Part shown: one piece after another, positions 7,562-15,948 of the stretch
Layout: each line of letters begins with the position of its first letter
Numbering within the stretch: the first letter of the stretch is position 1
Source of the DNA: AP-15 sp963832875
GTDB taxonomy: Bacteria > Pseudomonadota > Alphaproteobacteria > ATCC43930 > CGMCC-115725
Assembly: GCA_963832875.1 (NCBI GenBank)
Contig: CAWHWB010000003.1
Coordinates: 248,001 to 312,000 of the forward strand
Reading direction: 5' to 3'
DNA: 64,000 nt
Notes under the pieces: generated by a model
The model's database searches: none
The model's input: the letters and a program-made list of their open reading frames with translations, nothing else
Told to the model about the DNA's origin: nothing
Position numbers and translations under genes: made by a program

Positions 7562-9772
7562 ATGGACAGCTTGGGAGCGTCGCTGCTGGCGGGGTTTCGG
7601 GTGGTGCAGAGCGGCGACGGGCTGTCGGCGGCGGTGTGCGGGCGGCTCTTCGCCGATGTTGGCGCCGAGGTGACCGCGATCGACCCCGACCGTTCGTCGC
7701 CGCTCGCGCAATACCTGAACCACGGCAAGCCGATTGTCGCCGGCGATCCGGTGGCCGCACGCGAGGCGCTCGGCAACGCCCGGCTGATCGTGTGCGAAGG
7801 CCGGCCGCGCGAGCTGCGCGCCCGCCATTGCGACGCCGACAGCCTGCGCCGGCTCAACCCTACGGCGGCTCTGGTCTTGATCTCGCCCTTCGGCCAGACC
7901 GGGCCGCAGGCGGACGACCCGGCGACTGATCTCACCCTCATTTTCGCCAGCGGCATCGCCCGGCTCCTGACCGGCCAGGTCGACGATCTGGACGAAGCGC
8001 CGATCCGCCCGATCGGCCGACAATCCGCCTTTATTGGCGGCCTCGCCGCGGCAGTCGCCGGCATGCACGCGGCGCTCTCAGCCGAGCCCGGCGCAGTCGA
8101 GCCCGGCGTCGTGATCGACATATCGATGCACGAAGCGCTGGCGACGATGGCGGTCGGCGAATTGGCCAATGCCGGGATTGACGGCGTCAGCCGGTCGCGC
8201 CGGCGGGTCGGCGACGGCAATGGGGCGACGGTCACAATCCTGCCGGCAGCGGACGGGTATGTCGCGATCTCGCCGCGCGAGGACCGGCAATGGGCGGCGT
8301 GGCTCGAGGTGATGGGATCGCCCGCGTGGGGCGGCGAGCCGCGCTTTGCCAAGAAGCCTGACCGGGTCGCCAATTGGGACGCGCTCCACGCGCTGATGTC
8401 GGCCTGGAGCCGGCAACAGGGCAAGCAATGGATCGCCGATCGGGCCCAGGCCGCTCATGTGCCGAGCTTTCCGTTGCGCGAGCCGGCCGAGCAGCTGGGG
8501 TCGCCGCAGCTCGCGCATCGGCAATTTTACCGGCCGTTCGAAATCGCCGGGCGCGCGATCAAAGTGCCCGGCCCGCCCTTTGGGTTGAGCATCAAAGGCG
8601 CCGAGCGCCCGGCGGGAAACCCCGTGCGCAACCGCGGGAGGATGCCGCTCGCCGGCGTGCGCGTCCTCGATTTCAGCTGGGTCATCGCCGGCCCGACGGC
8701 GACCCGCTATCTGGCAGCGATGGGCGCCGAGGTGATCAAGGTCGAGGCTCCCGGCCGCGGCGACCCAGGCCGCACCTCCCAGTTGCACACAGTCCTCGGT
8801 CAGGCGAAGCGCGGCATCGTCCTCGACCTCAAGCAGCCGCAGGCGGTCGCCGTTGCTCGCGCGCTCGCGGCCAAATCCGACGTGCTGATAGAGAATTTCG
8901 CGACCGGTGTCATGGACCGGCTGCGGCTCGGCGCGGAAGAACTGCAAGGGGTCAACCCCGATCTGATCTATGTCTCGGCCTCGGGGCTCGGGCGGACCGG
9001 GCCGGAGGCGCACGCCGTCGCCTATGGGACGTTGCTCCAGTGCTATGCCGGTTTCGCCGGGCTCAATCGCCACCCCGAGGCGGCGCCGCGCGTCGGCTTT
9101 GCTTGGCTCGACCCGATGTGCGGGCTGATGCTGGCCTTTATCGTCGCCGCAGCGCTGCGGCACCGGCAACGGGAGGGCGGCGTCGCCAGGATCGACTTCT
9201 CGATGATCGAGGCCCTGTTGTGGACCATGGCCGAGCCGCTGCTGGCGACGCAGCTCGACGGACCGCCGCAACCTCGGGGCAATGGTTCCGAGCGCTGTGT
9301 GCCGCACGGCGTCTTTCGCTGCGCCGGCGCCGACGATTGGCTCGGCCTCGCGGTCGCCACGGACGAGGAATGGCAAGGCCTGTGCGCGACGGTCCCGGGC
9401 TTGATGCCGATGGCGGAGTTTGGGCTTGCCCAGCGCAGGGAGCAGCGCGCCGCGATCGACGAAGCGCTCTCGGTCTGGCTCGGCCAGCGCGATGCCGCGA
9501 CCACTGCGGCCGAGCTGCGGCATGCCGGCGTCCCGGCAGAGGCGCTCGCGAATGCGCTCGACCTCGTCGCCGGCGATCATCTGCGCGAGCGCGGATTTTG
9601 GGACGCGCATGATCGCGGCGTTCTGCCGGGGCTGCCGTGGCGCGCGAGCTTTGGCCGGAGATTGCTCGCAGCGCCAGGACTTGGCGCCGACACCGATGCG
9701 GTCCTCGCCGGCGTGCTCGGCCTGGCGCCGGGGGAGATCGCGGCGCTGCGCCGATCGGGCGCTCTGGGCTAG
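7562..9772 (+). CDS. Tandem-domain CaiB/BaiF (class III) CoA-transferase
   Basis: 736 residues, about twice the usual class III CoA-transferase length. The C-terminal half (from about residue 361, MPLAGVRVLDFSWVIAGPTATR) is a complete CaiB/BaiF domain: GAEVIKVEAPGRGDPGR, LIENFATGV, and WLDPMCGLMLA with Asp517 at the catalytic position. The N-terminal half is also CaiB-like (GRLFADVGAEV, ISPFGQTGP, GVVIDISMHEALA), but has RQSAF where the catalytic aspartate should be. Only the second half is therefore expected to be active; the first may be structural. Class III enzymes form interlocked dimers, so a fused pair is plausible. Likely co-transcribed with the monooxygenase upstream. Confidence 0.9.
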   Translation: MDSLGASLLAGFRVVQSGDGLSAAVCGRLFADVGAEVTAIDPDRSSPLAQYLNHGKPIVAGDPVAAREALGNARLIVCEGRPRELRARHCDADSLRRLNPTAALVLISPFGQTGPQADDPATDLTLIFASGIARLLTGQVDDLDEAPIRPIGRQSAFIGGLAAAVAGMHAALSAEPGAVEPGVVIDISMHEALATMAVGELANAGIDGVSRSRRRVGDGNGATVTILPAADGYVAISPREDRQWAAWLEVMGSPAWGGEPRFAKKPDRVANWDALHALMSAWSRQQGKQWIADRAQAAHVPSFPLREPAEQLGSPQLAHRQFYRPFEIAGRAIKVPGPPFGLSIKGAERPAGNPVRNRGRMPLAGVRVLDFSWVIAGPTATRYLAAMGAEVIKVEAPGRGDPGRTSQLHTVLGQAKRGIVLDLKQPQAVAVARALAAKSDVLIENFATGVMDRLRLGAEELQGVNPDLIYVSASGLGRTGPEAHAVAYGTLLQCYAGFAGLNRHPEAAPRVGFAWLDPMCGLMLAFIVAAALRHRQREGGVARIDFSMIEALLWTMAEPLLATQLDGPPQPRGNGSERCVPHGVFRCAGADDWLGLAVATDEEWQGLCATVPGLMPMAEFGLAQRREQRAAIDEALSVWLGQRDAATTAAELRHAGVPAEALANALDLVAGDHLRERGFWDAHDRGVLPGLPWRASFGRRLLAAPGLGADTDAVLAGVLGLAPGEIAALRRSGALG

Positions 9773-9802
9773 CGCGATTCCCAACGAGCCGATGCTCGCA
9801 AG

Positions 9803-10153
9803 CTACGCCGTGACGAGGCTCAGAATGGTCCGAAAATATTCCAGCGCCTCGGCGAGGCTGCGCCCGCTGCGCAACCTCTGCCGCCCGCTCTGCACCATGA
9901 ATTCAGCCGGTCTGGCCGGTGTCGGCACCAGTTTGAGGATGGTGAAGGCCGGCGCCTCGTGGGTGTGGCGGAATACCGAAAAGCGGGCCATGCCGGCGCC
10001 GTGGTCGATCGCATAATCGCGCCACTCGCCGCGGATTACGTAGCGGCTGTAGAGGCCGAGCAGCTGGTTCAGCTCGGAGCGGGTGAAATACACCGTGCGC
10101 TGCCGCGCCCGATAGTCGCCAAGCGCCAGCACGGTCGCAGTCTTCCGGCTCAT
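9803..10153 (-). CDS. DUF2794 family protein
   Basis: 116-residue soluble protein with the typical DUF2794 sequence: VYFTRSELNQLLGLYSRYV near the N-terminus, then WRDYAIDHGAGMARFSVFRH. The family is small, of unknown function and largely confined to Alphaproteobacteria, so it helps place the organism. The ATG at 10153 is chosen because the domain begins immediately after it; the open frame continues upstream to 10600 without family similarity. It is convergent with the CoA-transferase (30 bp gap) and divergent from the oxidoreductase at 10452. Confidence 0.88.
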   Translation of the reverse strand: MSRKTATVLALGDYRARQRTVYFTRSELNQLLGLYSRYVIRGEWRDYAIDHGAGMARFSVFRHTHEAPAFTILKLVPTPARPAEFMVQSGRQRLRSGRSLAEALEYFRTILSLVTA

Positions 10154-10451
10154 CGCTGCCCTTCGCCCATTGCCGCAACCGGGGAGTGTCGGCGATTTCG
10201 CAAGCGGCGTCCAGCTGCCTTGCACGACACTCCTACCTCGCTCGGGGACCTGCGGCGCCGGCCGCCGACCGCGCGGCGCGCACCGGTGCAACGCGGCACA
10301 TGCGGCAGAATGTCTCGCGCGGGGTCTCATCCGTCGGTTCGCCTGCAGCGGTGTGCCGGACGTGCGCGCGCTTGACGGAGCCCTTCGCTGGGAACAACAA
10401 GGCCGGCAGCCGCTCCCGTTGCGCGGCCAGCGACCACCGGGGGGCAACAAA
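10154..10451. other. 298 bp divergent intergenic region
   Basis: Separates the DUF2794 gene from the FAD oxidoreductase. The plus-strand frame stays open here, but its translation is arginine/alanine/proline-rich with no domain similarity and looks like chance openness in GC-rich DNA. No promoter could be identified confidently. Confidence 0.4.
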
Positions 10452-11564
10452 GTGGACGAGGTCGAATGCGTGGTGGTCGGGGCGGGGGCGATCGGTCTCG
10501 CTGCGGCGCGGGCCTTGGCGCTCGCCGGCCATGAGGTCCTGGTGCTGGAGCGCGCCTGGACGATCGGCTTCGAAACTTCGTCGCGCAACAGCGAGGTCAT
10601 CCACAGCGGAATCTACTATCCGCCCGGCAGCCTGAAGGCGACGAGCTGCGTCGCCGGGCGCCGGCGGCTCTACGCCTATTGCCGCGAGCATGGGGTCGCG
10701 CATGCACAGCTCGGCAAGCTGATCGTCGCCGCGCATGAGGGCGAGATCCAGACCTTGGAGAAGATCGCCGCCGCGGCGTATGCCAACGGCGTCGACGATG
10801 TCGAATGGCTCGGCGCCTCGCGCGCGCAGGATCTCGAACCGGCGCTCCATTGCGTCGCGGCGCTGCTGTCACCGTCGACCGGGATCATCGACAGCCACGC
10901 GCTGATGCTGGCCTATCAGGGCGAGGCCGAGGCAGCCGGCGGCATGATCGTGCTGCGCACGCCGGTCCTCTCGGGTCGGGTGCGCGCGGACGGCTTCGAG
11001 CTGGCGACCGGCGGCGACGCACCCGGCGCCATCCGCTGCCGGTTTCTGGTCAACGCCGCCGGGCTCCACGCGCCGGCGCTCGCCCGCGCCATCGCCGGGG
11101 TTCCGCCCGAGACGGTGCCACCCGCCTATTTCTGCCGCGGCGTCTACTTCACCCTCGGCGGACGCTCGCCGTTTCGCCGGCTGGTCTACCCGGTGCCGCC
11201 GGCGGGCGGGCTCGGCGTGCACATCACCCTCGACCTCGCCGGTCAGGCCCGCTTCGGACCCGATGTCGAATGGATTTCGGCGATCGACTACACGGTCGAC
11301 CCGGCGCGCGGCGAGGCGTTTTATGCCGCGGTCCGCAGCTACTGGCCGGATTTGCGCGACGGGGCGTTGCAGCCGGGTTATGCCGGCATCCGCCCCAAGA
11401 TCAGCGGGCCCGGCGAACCCGCCGCCGACTTTGTGGTGCAGGGACCGGCTGCCCACGGCGTTCCGGGGCTGGTCAACCTCTACGGCATCGAATCACCAGG
11501 GCTGACCGCGTCCCTGGCGCTGGCCGACGAGGTGGTCGCGCGGCTCCTAGTAACAGGCATCTAA
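10452..11564 (+). CDS. FAD-dependent oxidoreductase, L-2-hydroxyglutarate oxidase-like
   Basis: 370-residue DAO-family flavoprotein. The dinucleotide-binding motif VVVGAGAIGLAAARALA lies at the very N-terminus, followed by LVLERAWTIGFETSSRNSEVIHSGIYYPPGSLK, which closely follows the LhgO pattern (HxGHNSGVIHAGIYYxPGSLKA), then GKLIVA and STGIIDSHALMLA. The C-terminal part has IRPKISGPGEPAADFVVQG and YGIESPGLTASLA. The family oxidises 2-hydroxy acids (LhgO passes electrons to the respiratory chain). The GTG at 10452 is chosen because the Rossmann motif follows directly; the frame is open further upstream. The substrate could be another hydroxy or amino acid. Confidence 0.85.
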   Translation: MDEVECVVVGAGAIGLAAARALALAGHEVLVLERAWTIGFETSSRNSEVIHSGIYYPPGSLKATSCVAGRRRLYAYCREHGVAHAQLGKLIVAAHEGEIQTLEKIAAAAYANGVDDVEWLGASRAQDLEPALHCVAALLSPSTGIIDSHALMLAYQGEAEAAGGMIVLRTPVLSGRVRADGFELATGGDAPGAIRCRFLVNAAGLHAPALARAIAGVPPETVPPAYFCRGVYFTLGGRSPFRRLVYPVPPAGGLGVHITLDLAGQARFGPDVEWISAIDYTVDPARGEAFYAAVRSYWPDLRDGALQPGYAGIRPKISGPGEPAADFVVQGPAAHGVPGLVNLYGIESPGLTASLALADEVVARLLVTGI

Positions 11565-11716
11565 CGCTTACTACCGCAGCAGTGCCTCCTCGTCCTCCGG
11601 CCACCCAAGTCGGCACGGACGCGATGAAAACAACGCTAAACGAAAAGGGTGCTGATGCTATGTCGGAACTGAACCAATGGCCGGGTCAAACCAGACGACC
11701 CCGCTCGAACGTCAAG

Positions 11717-11905
11717 TCAGCTTCGGTCGCTGCACCAGAGCCACAGAGCGAGCGGCCAAGCCAGCACCTCGGGCAGGCTGTCGCGAAACACCCCGACCTG
11801 GGCGCGCCAATCGAAGTCGTTCGGCACCGCCGGCGAGCGCGGATGAGCGAACAGGACAGCGCCAATCGCCAGGTAAACCATCATCAAGGTAATTATGGTT
11901 GCCAT
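11717..11905 (-). CDS. Small membrane protein of unknown function
   Basis: A 62-residue reading frame on the strand opposite its neighbours. It has one hydrophobic N-terminal helix (LMMVYLAIGAVLFA), a polar linker with FDWRAQVGVFRDSLPEVL, and a second hydrophobic stretch rich in Trp (WPLALWLW). The alternation of hydrophobic and polar blocks, and the FDWR...FRDSLPEVLAWP pattern, look like a real inner-membrane protein and not chance translation. No strong ribosome site is visible; starts at 11905 or at the MMVYL methionines are equally possible. No function can be assigned. Confidence 0.5.
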   Translation of the reverse strand: MATIITLMMVYLAIGAVLFAHPRSPAVPNDFDWRAQVGVFRDSLPEVLAWPLALWLWCSDRS

Positions 11906-12140
11906 CGCTGCCCGCCGTGAAATGCGAGGTTCGGGCGGCGACGCTGCCGCCCGTCGGCCAAACCGACCTTACCAATCGCGCCGAGTATCCCCAGATTTCC
12001 GCTCGTCCTCTACGCTCGGAGGGTTGCGGCGCATCGTCGCAGTCCTGGAGCAATTATCGGGCGGGCTGTCGTGGAAGCAGGCGCCGATCGACGGCTCCGG
12101 CCTCGTCGAGCGGTTCGCCTGCCGCGGCGGAGGTGGTGCG

Positions 12141-13259
12141 ATGCTGATCGGTGTGCCCAAAGAGGTGAAGACCCATGAGTACCGCGTCGGCCTGGTTCCC
12201 GGCAGCGTGCGCGAACTCGCCCATCACGGGCATCGGGTGGTAATCGAAACCGGGGCCGGCGCCGGGATCGGCTTTGACGACCGGGCGTATGAGGCGGCCG
12301 GTGCCGGCATCCTCCAGAGCGCCGACGAGGTCTTTGCCGCGGCCGAGCTGATCGTCAAGGTCAAAGAGCCGCAGCCGCAAGAGGTGGCGCGGCTGCGTCG
12401 CGACCAGATCCTGTTCACCTATCTGCACCTCGCCGCCGACCGCGAGCTGAGCTTGGGCCTAATCCGCTCGGGCGTGATCGCGATCGCCTATGAGACCGTC
12501 ACCGACGCGCGTGGCGGCCTGCCGCTGCTGGCGCCGATGAGCGAGGTTGCCGGACGAATGTCGATACAGGTCGGCGCGCACTGCCTCGAAAAGGAGCAGG
12601 GCGGGATTGGCGTGCTGCTCGGCGGCGTTCCCGGCGTCCCGGCGGCCAAGGTGGTGATCCTCGGCGGCGGCGTCGCCGGCACCAACGCCGCGCGCATGGC
12701 GATGGGGATGGAGGCCTACGTCACGGTCATCGACCGCTCGCTGCCGCGGCTCTACGAACTCGACCTGCAGTTCGGCGCGCAATTGCACACGCTCTTTTCG
12801 ACGATGGAGAACATCGAACACGAGGTCGCCGCCGCCGATCTGGTAATCGGCGCGGTTCTGGTTCCCGGTGCGGCGGCGCCAAAGCTCGTCCGCCGCGAAC
12901 TCGTTCGGGCGATGCGGCCAGGAACCGTGGCAGTCGACATTTCGATCGACCAGGGCGGCTGCTTCGAGACCAGCCGGCCGACCACCCACGCCGAGCCGAC
13001 CTATATCGAGGAAGGCGTGGTGCATTACTGCGTCACCAACATGCCGGGAGCGGTGGCGCGCACCTCGACCGTCGCCCTCAACAACGCGACCCTGCCGTTT
13101 ATCCTGGCGATCGCCGATCGCAGCTGCCGCGGCGCGCTCGGCCAAGATCCGCATCTGTGCCAGGGGCTCAACATCTGCCGCGGACGGGTCACCCATCCGG
13201 CGGTCGCGCACGCGCTCGGCTTGCCGGAGACCCCGCCCGATCAGGCGCTGGCGGATTGA
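12141..13259 (+). CDS. ald: Alanine dehydrogenase
   Basis: 372-residue NAD-dependent L-alanine dehydrogenase, catalysing reversible deamination of alanine to pyruvate and ammonia. It has the full family sequence: N-terminal MLIGVPKEVKTHEYRVGLVP, the lysine in IVKVKEPQ, TYLHLAAD, the NAD-binding GVPGVPAAKVVILGGGVAGTNAAR, and DISIDQGGCFETSRPTTH. GGCGGAGGTGG just upstream supports the ATG at 12141, although the frame is open back to 11895. Length is normal for the family. It stands alone between unrelated genes; no Lrp-type regulator is adjacent. Confidence 0.97.
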   Translation: MLIGVPKEVKTHEYRVGLVPGSVRELAHHGHRVVIETGAGAGIGFDDRAYEAAGAGILQSADEVFAAAELIVKVKEPQPQEVARLRRDQILFTYLHLAADRELSLGLIRSGVIAIAYETVTDARGGLPLLAPMSEVAGRMSIQVGAHCLEKEQGGIGVLLGGVPGVPAAKVVILGGGVAGTNAARMAMGMEAYVTVIDRSLPRLYELDLQFGAQLHTLFSTMENIEHEVAAADLVIGAVLVPGAAAPKLVRRELVRAMRPGTVAVDISIDQGGCFETSRPTTHAEPTYIEEGVVHYCVTNMPGAVARTSTVALNNATLPFILAIADRSCRGALGQDPHLCQGLNICRGRVTHPAVAHALGLPETPPDQALAD

Positions 13260-13448
13260 CCTCGAACAATCTCCGAGCGGGCTTCGCCGAGGAGGCTTCG
13301 CCATGCCAGCCGGGGCTCGCCGCGCGGCCGTCGCGACCCGACCCCGATCGAATTTTCCACCCTCGATTTTTCCTCGGCCGGTTTTTCCGCTATGGATTGC
13401 CTCGGCACCGCTCCCTATCTCACATCAAACACGCACGAGACGGGGGAA

Positions 13449-14096
13449 ATGACGCCGCTCCTTCCGATGCCCGCCAGAGGGCGTGTCGACGAGATGTTCG
13501 ATCCTGCTTGCGGGATGGAATTGCCGCACCTGTCGCAGATCGATGACGCCGCTCTCGCCGCAATCACCGATCTTTATCGCCAAGTCTTGCCGACCGGCGG
13601 AGCCATCCTCGACCTGATGTCGGGCTGGGTGAGCCATCTGCCTCCTGAAATCGATTATGCGCGCGTGGTCGGGGTCGGGCTCAACGCCTGCGAGCTGGCC
13701 GAGAACCCGTTTCTGGACGAATGGCGGTTGCAGGATTTGAACCGCACGCCGCGTTTGCCCTTCACCGCCGGCGAGTTCGATGGCGCGGCGCTGTGCGTCT
13801 CGGTGCAGCATCTGACCCGGCCGGCCGAGGTCATTCGCGAAGTCGGCCGGGTGCTGAAACCCGGCGCGCCGCTGGTGGTGACCTTTTCGGAGCGTTGCCG
13901 GCCGGCCCGCGCCATCGGCTGCTGGTGTCTGCTCGACGACGCCGGGCATCTGTGCCTGATTGCGCAGCATTTCGCCGAAGCCGGCAATTGGGGCGACATC
14001 CGCTGCCTCGACCGCACCCCGTCCGGCGGCGGCACGCCGCTTTACGCGGTGATCGGCCGCAGCCTCGGTCCTTGGCCCCCCAGCAGCGACGATTGA
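13449..14096 (+). CDS. SAM-dependent methyltransferase family protein
   Basis: About 215 residues. The segment AILDLMSGWVSHLP resembles motif I of a class I methyltransferase, followed by RVVGVGLNACELAENP, the post-II region LPFTAGEFDGAALCVSVQHLTRP and GRVLKPGAPLVVTFSERC. Motif I lacks the usual GxGxG glycines (DLMSGW instead). This is a recognisable subgroup of uncharacterised methyltransferase-like proteins, but SAM binding is not certain. The start at 13449 is preferred (purine-rich CGGGGGAA before it); an upstream in-frame ATG at 13392 has no ribosome site. The substrate is unknown. Confidence 0.75.
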   Translation: MTPLLPMPARGRVDEMFDPACGMELPHLSQIDDAALAAITDLYRQVLPTGGAILDLMSGWVSHLPPEIDYARVVGVGLNACELAENPFLDEWRLQDLNRTPRLPFTAGEFDGAALCVSVQHLTRPAEVIREVGRVLKPGAPLVVTFSERCRPARAIGCWCLLDDAGHLCLIAQHFAEAGNWGDIRCLDRTPSGGGTPLYAVIGRSLGPWPPSSDD

Positions 14097-14147
14097 TCAA
14101 GCCACGGCTGGACGCGGAGCTGGTTGCCGGTGATCGTCAACCATTAA

Positions 14148-14663
14148 TCAAGCGTCATACGCGATTATCGCCGTCAACGGGACGTCGATGCGGCTGCGGC
14201 CTTGCAAAAAACTTAGCTCGATGATGCAACCGGCGCCGACGACGAGGCCGCCCTGCCGGCGCACCAGGTCGATCGCGGCCTGCATGGTGCCCCCAGTCGC
14301 CAGCAAGTCGTCGAGCACGACCACCCGCTGACCGGGGGCGATGGCGTCCTGTTGGATTTCGATCGTGTCGCTGCCGTATTCGAGGTCGTAGGTGAAGCGC
14401 ACTGTCGGACCTGGCAGCTTGCCTTGCTTGCGGATCATCGCGAACCCGCGGCCGAGCTCGTAGGCCAGCGGGGCGGCGACGAGAAATCCGCGGAATTCGA
14501 TGCCGATCAGCAGATCGGGCCGATGCGGACGCAACTGCTCGGCCAAGCGGACCACCGTGTTGTGCCAGGCGAGCGGATGCGCCAGCAATGTGGAAATATC
14601 GTAGAACAGGATCCCCGGCCTGGGAAAATTGGGGATCGAGCGGATGTGCTCTTTGAGATCCAT
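14148..14663 (-). CDS. apt: Adenine phosphoribosyltransferase
   Basis: 171-residue purine salvage enzyme converting adenine and PRPP to AMP. The sequence shows IPNFPRPGILFYDIS near the N-terminus, GIEFRGFLVAAPLA, KQGKLPG, and the PRPP-binding motif VVVLDDLLATGGTM at about residues 114-127. Length is normal. The frame is open upstream to 15371 but the domain starts at MDLKEHIRSIPNF; the ATG at 14663 has GAGG about 10 bp upstream, while an ATG at 14669 is two codons longer. It is divergent from the Mla operon. Confidence 0.95.
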   Translation of the reverse strand: MDLKEHIRSIPNFPRPGILFYDISTLLAHPLAWHNTVVRLAEQLRPHRPDLLIGIEFRGFLVAAPLAYELGRGFAMIRKQGKLPGPTVRFTYDLEYGSDTIEIQQDAIAPGQRVVVLDDLLATGGTMQAAIDLVRRQGGLVVGAGCIIELSFLQGRSRIDVPLTAIIAYDA

Positions 14664-14799
14664 GACCATTTGTCCTCGACGATCAGCATGCCCCGGCGTT
14701 TGACCGCGGGCGAGGTTCGAGCTTGGGCGCTGATCGACCGGCGGGCGGCATAGCCGCTTTTGCCGGCGTTGGAAAGGCCTCGACAAGCGCGCAGATTTG

Positions 14800-15948
14800 A
14801 TGGGCATGATGGCGTCGAACGCGGCCACCCTTATCGAGACCGAGGATGCCGGGTCCGTGGTGCTGGTCGCCGCCGGGGAATGGCTGGTGGCCTCGGCGGC
14901 CGAGCTCGACCGTCGGTTGCGGGCGCTGCGGCTGTCGGCGGGGGGGCGGGTGAGCATCGACCTCGCCGGCATCGACCGGATCGACACCACCGGCGCCTGG
15001 CTCCTGATGCGCACCGCGCGCGACCTATCCACCCCCGGCAACCCCGTCGAAATGCGCAATCTGCGGCCGGCCTTCGCGCCGCTGTTCGACCAGGTCCGCG
15101 CCGGCGGGTTTCCGTCCCCGATCTCGCACCCGCGTCCGGTGCACCATTCGCTCGCGGGCTTCCTGGCGCTAATCGGCGAGATTTCGCTCGGTCTCTTCAC
15201 GCGCGCCTGGCGCATCCTCGGATTTGTCGGCCTCGTCTGCGAGACGGCGCTGCGCCTCATTCGGCACCCCGGCCGGCTCAGGCTGACGGCTATGGTGGCG
15301 CAGATCGAGCAGACCGGGGTCAACGCGCTCGCCATCGTCGGCCTGCTTTTGTTTCTGGTCGGCGTCGTCATTGCTTATCAGGGCGCCGACCAGCTGCGTC
15401 GCTTCGGCGCGGAGATCTACACGGTCGATCTCTTGGGCGTCGGCATCCTGCGCGAACTCGGCGTTCTGATGACCGCGATCATCGTCGCCGGACGCTCGGG
15501 CAGCGCCTTTACCGCTCAGATCGGCACGATGCGCGTCAACGAAGAGATCGATGCGATGCGCACTCTCGGCCTCGATCCGATCGAGGTCTTGGTGATGCCG
15601 CGTCTGTTCGGATTGCTGCTGAGCCTGCCGATGCTGACCGTCTTCGCGAATGTGATGGGGCTGCTCGGCGGCTGCCTGATGGCCAGAGGGGTGCTGGGGA
15701 TCACGATCCCGCAATTTGTTCACGAATTGCAGAATTCGCTCGCCCCGAGGACCTTTTGGATTGGGGTGGTCAAGGCGCCGTTCTTCGCGGCGACCATCGC
15801 GACTATCGGCTGTTATGAGGGCTTTCAGGTGTCGCGCAGCGCCGAGAGTGTCGGCCGCCAGACCACGCTCTCGGTGGTCGAAGCGATCTTTCTGGTGATC
15901 GTCATCGACGCTGCCTTTTCCATATTCTTTTCGATTTTAGGGATATGA
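14800..15948 (+). CDS. mlaE: MlaE-type ABC permease with N-terminal STAS domain
   Basis: About 382 residues. Residues ~10-105 form a STAS-like domain (SIDLAGIDRIDTTGAWLLM), and the rest is an MlaE-type permease with five or so membrane helices and the family signature LGVGILRELGVLMTAIIVAGRSGSAFTAQIGTMRVNEEIDAM. The Mla/MCE transporter moves phospholipids between the membranes of the envelope. Fusion of the STAS (MlaB-like) domain to the permease occurs in many Proteobacteria. Starts TTG 14797 and ATG 14800 are adjacent; ATG is used. The stop overlaps the next gene by 4 bp (ATGA), so the two are translationally coupled. Confidence 0.94.
   Translation: MGMMASNAATLIETEDAGSVVLVAAGEWLVASAAELDRRLRALRLSAGGRVSIDLAGIDRIDTTGAWLLMRTARDLSTPGNPVEMRNLRPAFAPLFDQVRAGGFPSPISHPRPVHHSLAGFLALIGEISLGLFTRAWRILGFVGLVCETALRLIRHPGRLRLTAMVAQIEQTGVNALAIVGLLLFLVGVVIAYQGADQLRRFGAEIYTVDLLGVGILRELGVLMTAIIVAGRSGSAFTAQIGTMRVNEEIDAMRTLGLDPIEVLVMPRLFGLLLSLPMLTVFANVMGLLGGCLMARGVLGITIPQFVHELQNSLAPRTFWIGVVKAPFFAATIATIGCYEGFQVSRSAESVGRQTTLSVVEAIFLVIVIDAAFSIFFSILGI

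Noticed and set aside
8078..9784. 568-codon antisense frame over the CoA-transferase
   Set aside because: No recognisable domain, and the plus-strand protein has continuous family motifs.
14664..15371. Long upstream extension of apt
   Set aside because: Overlaps the Mla permease gene on the opposite strand and shows no homology; the domain begins at 14663.
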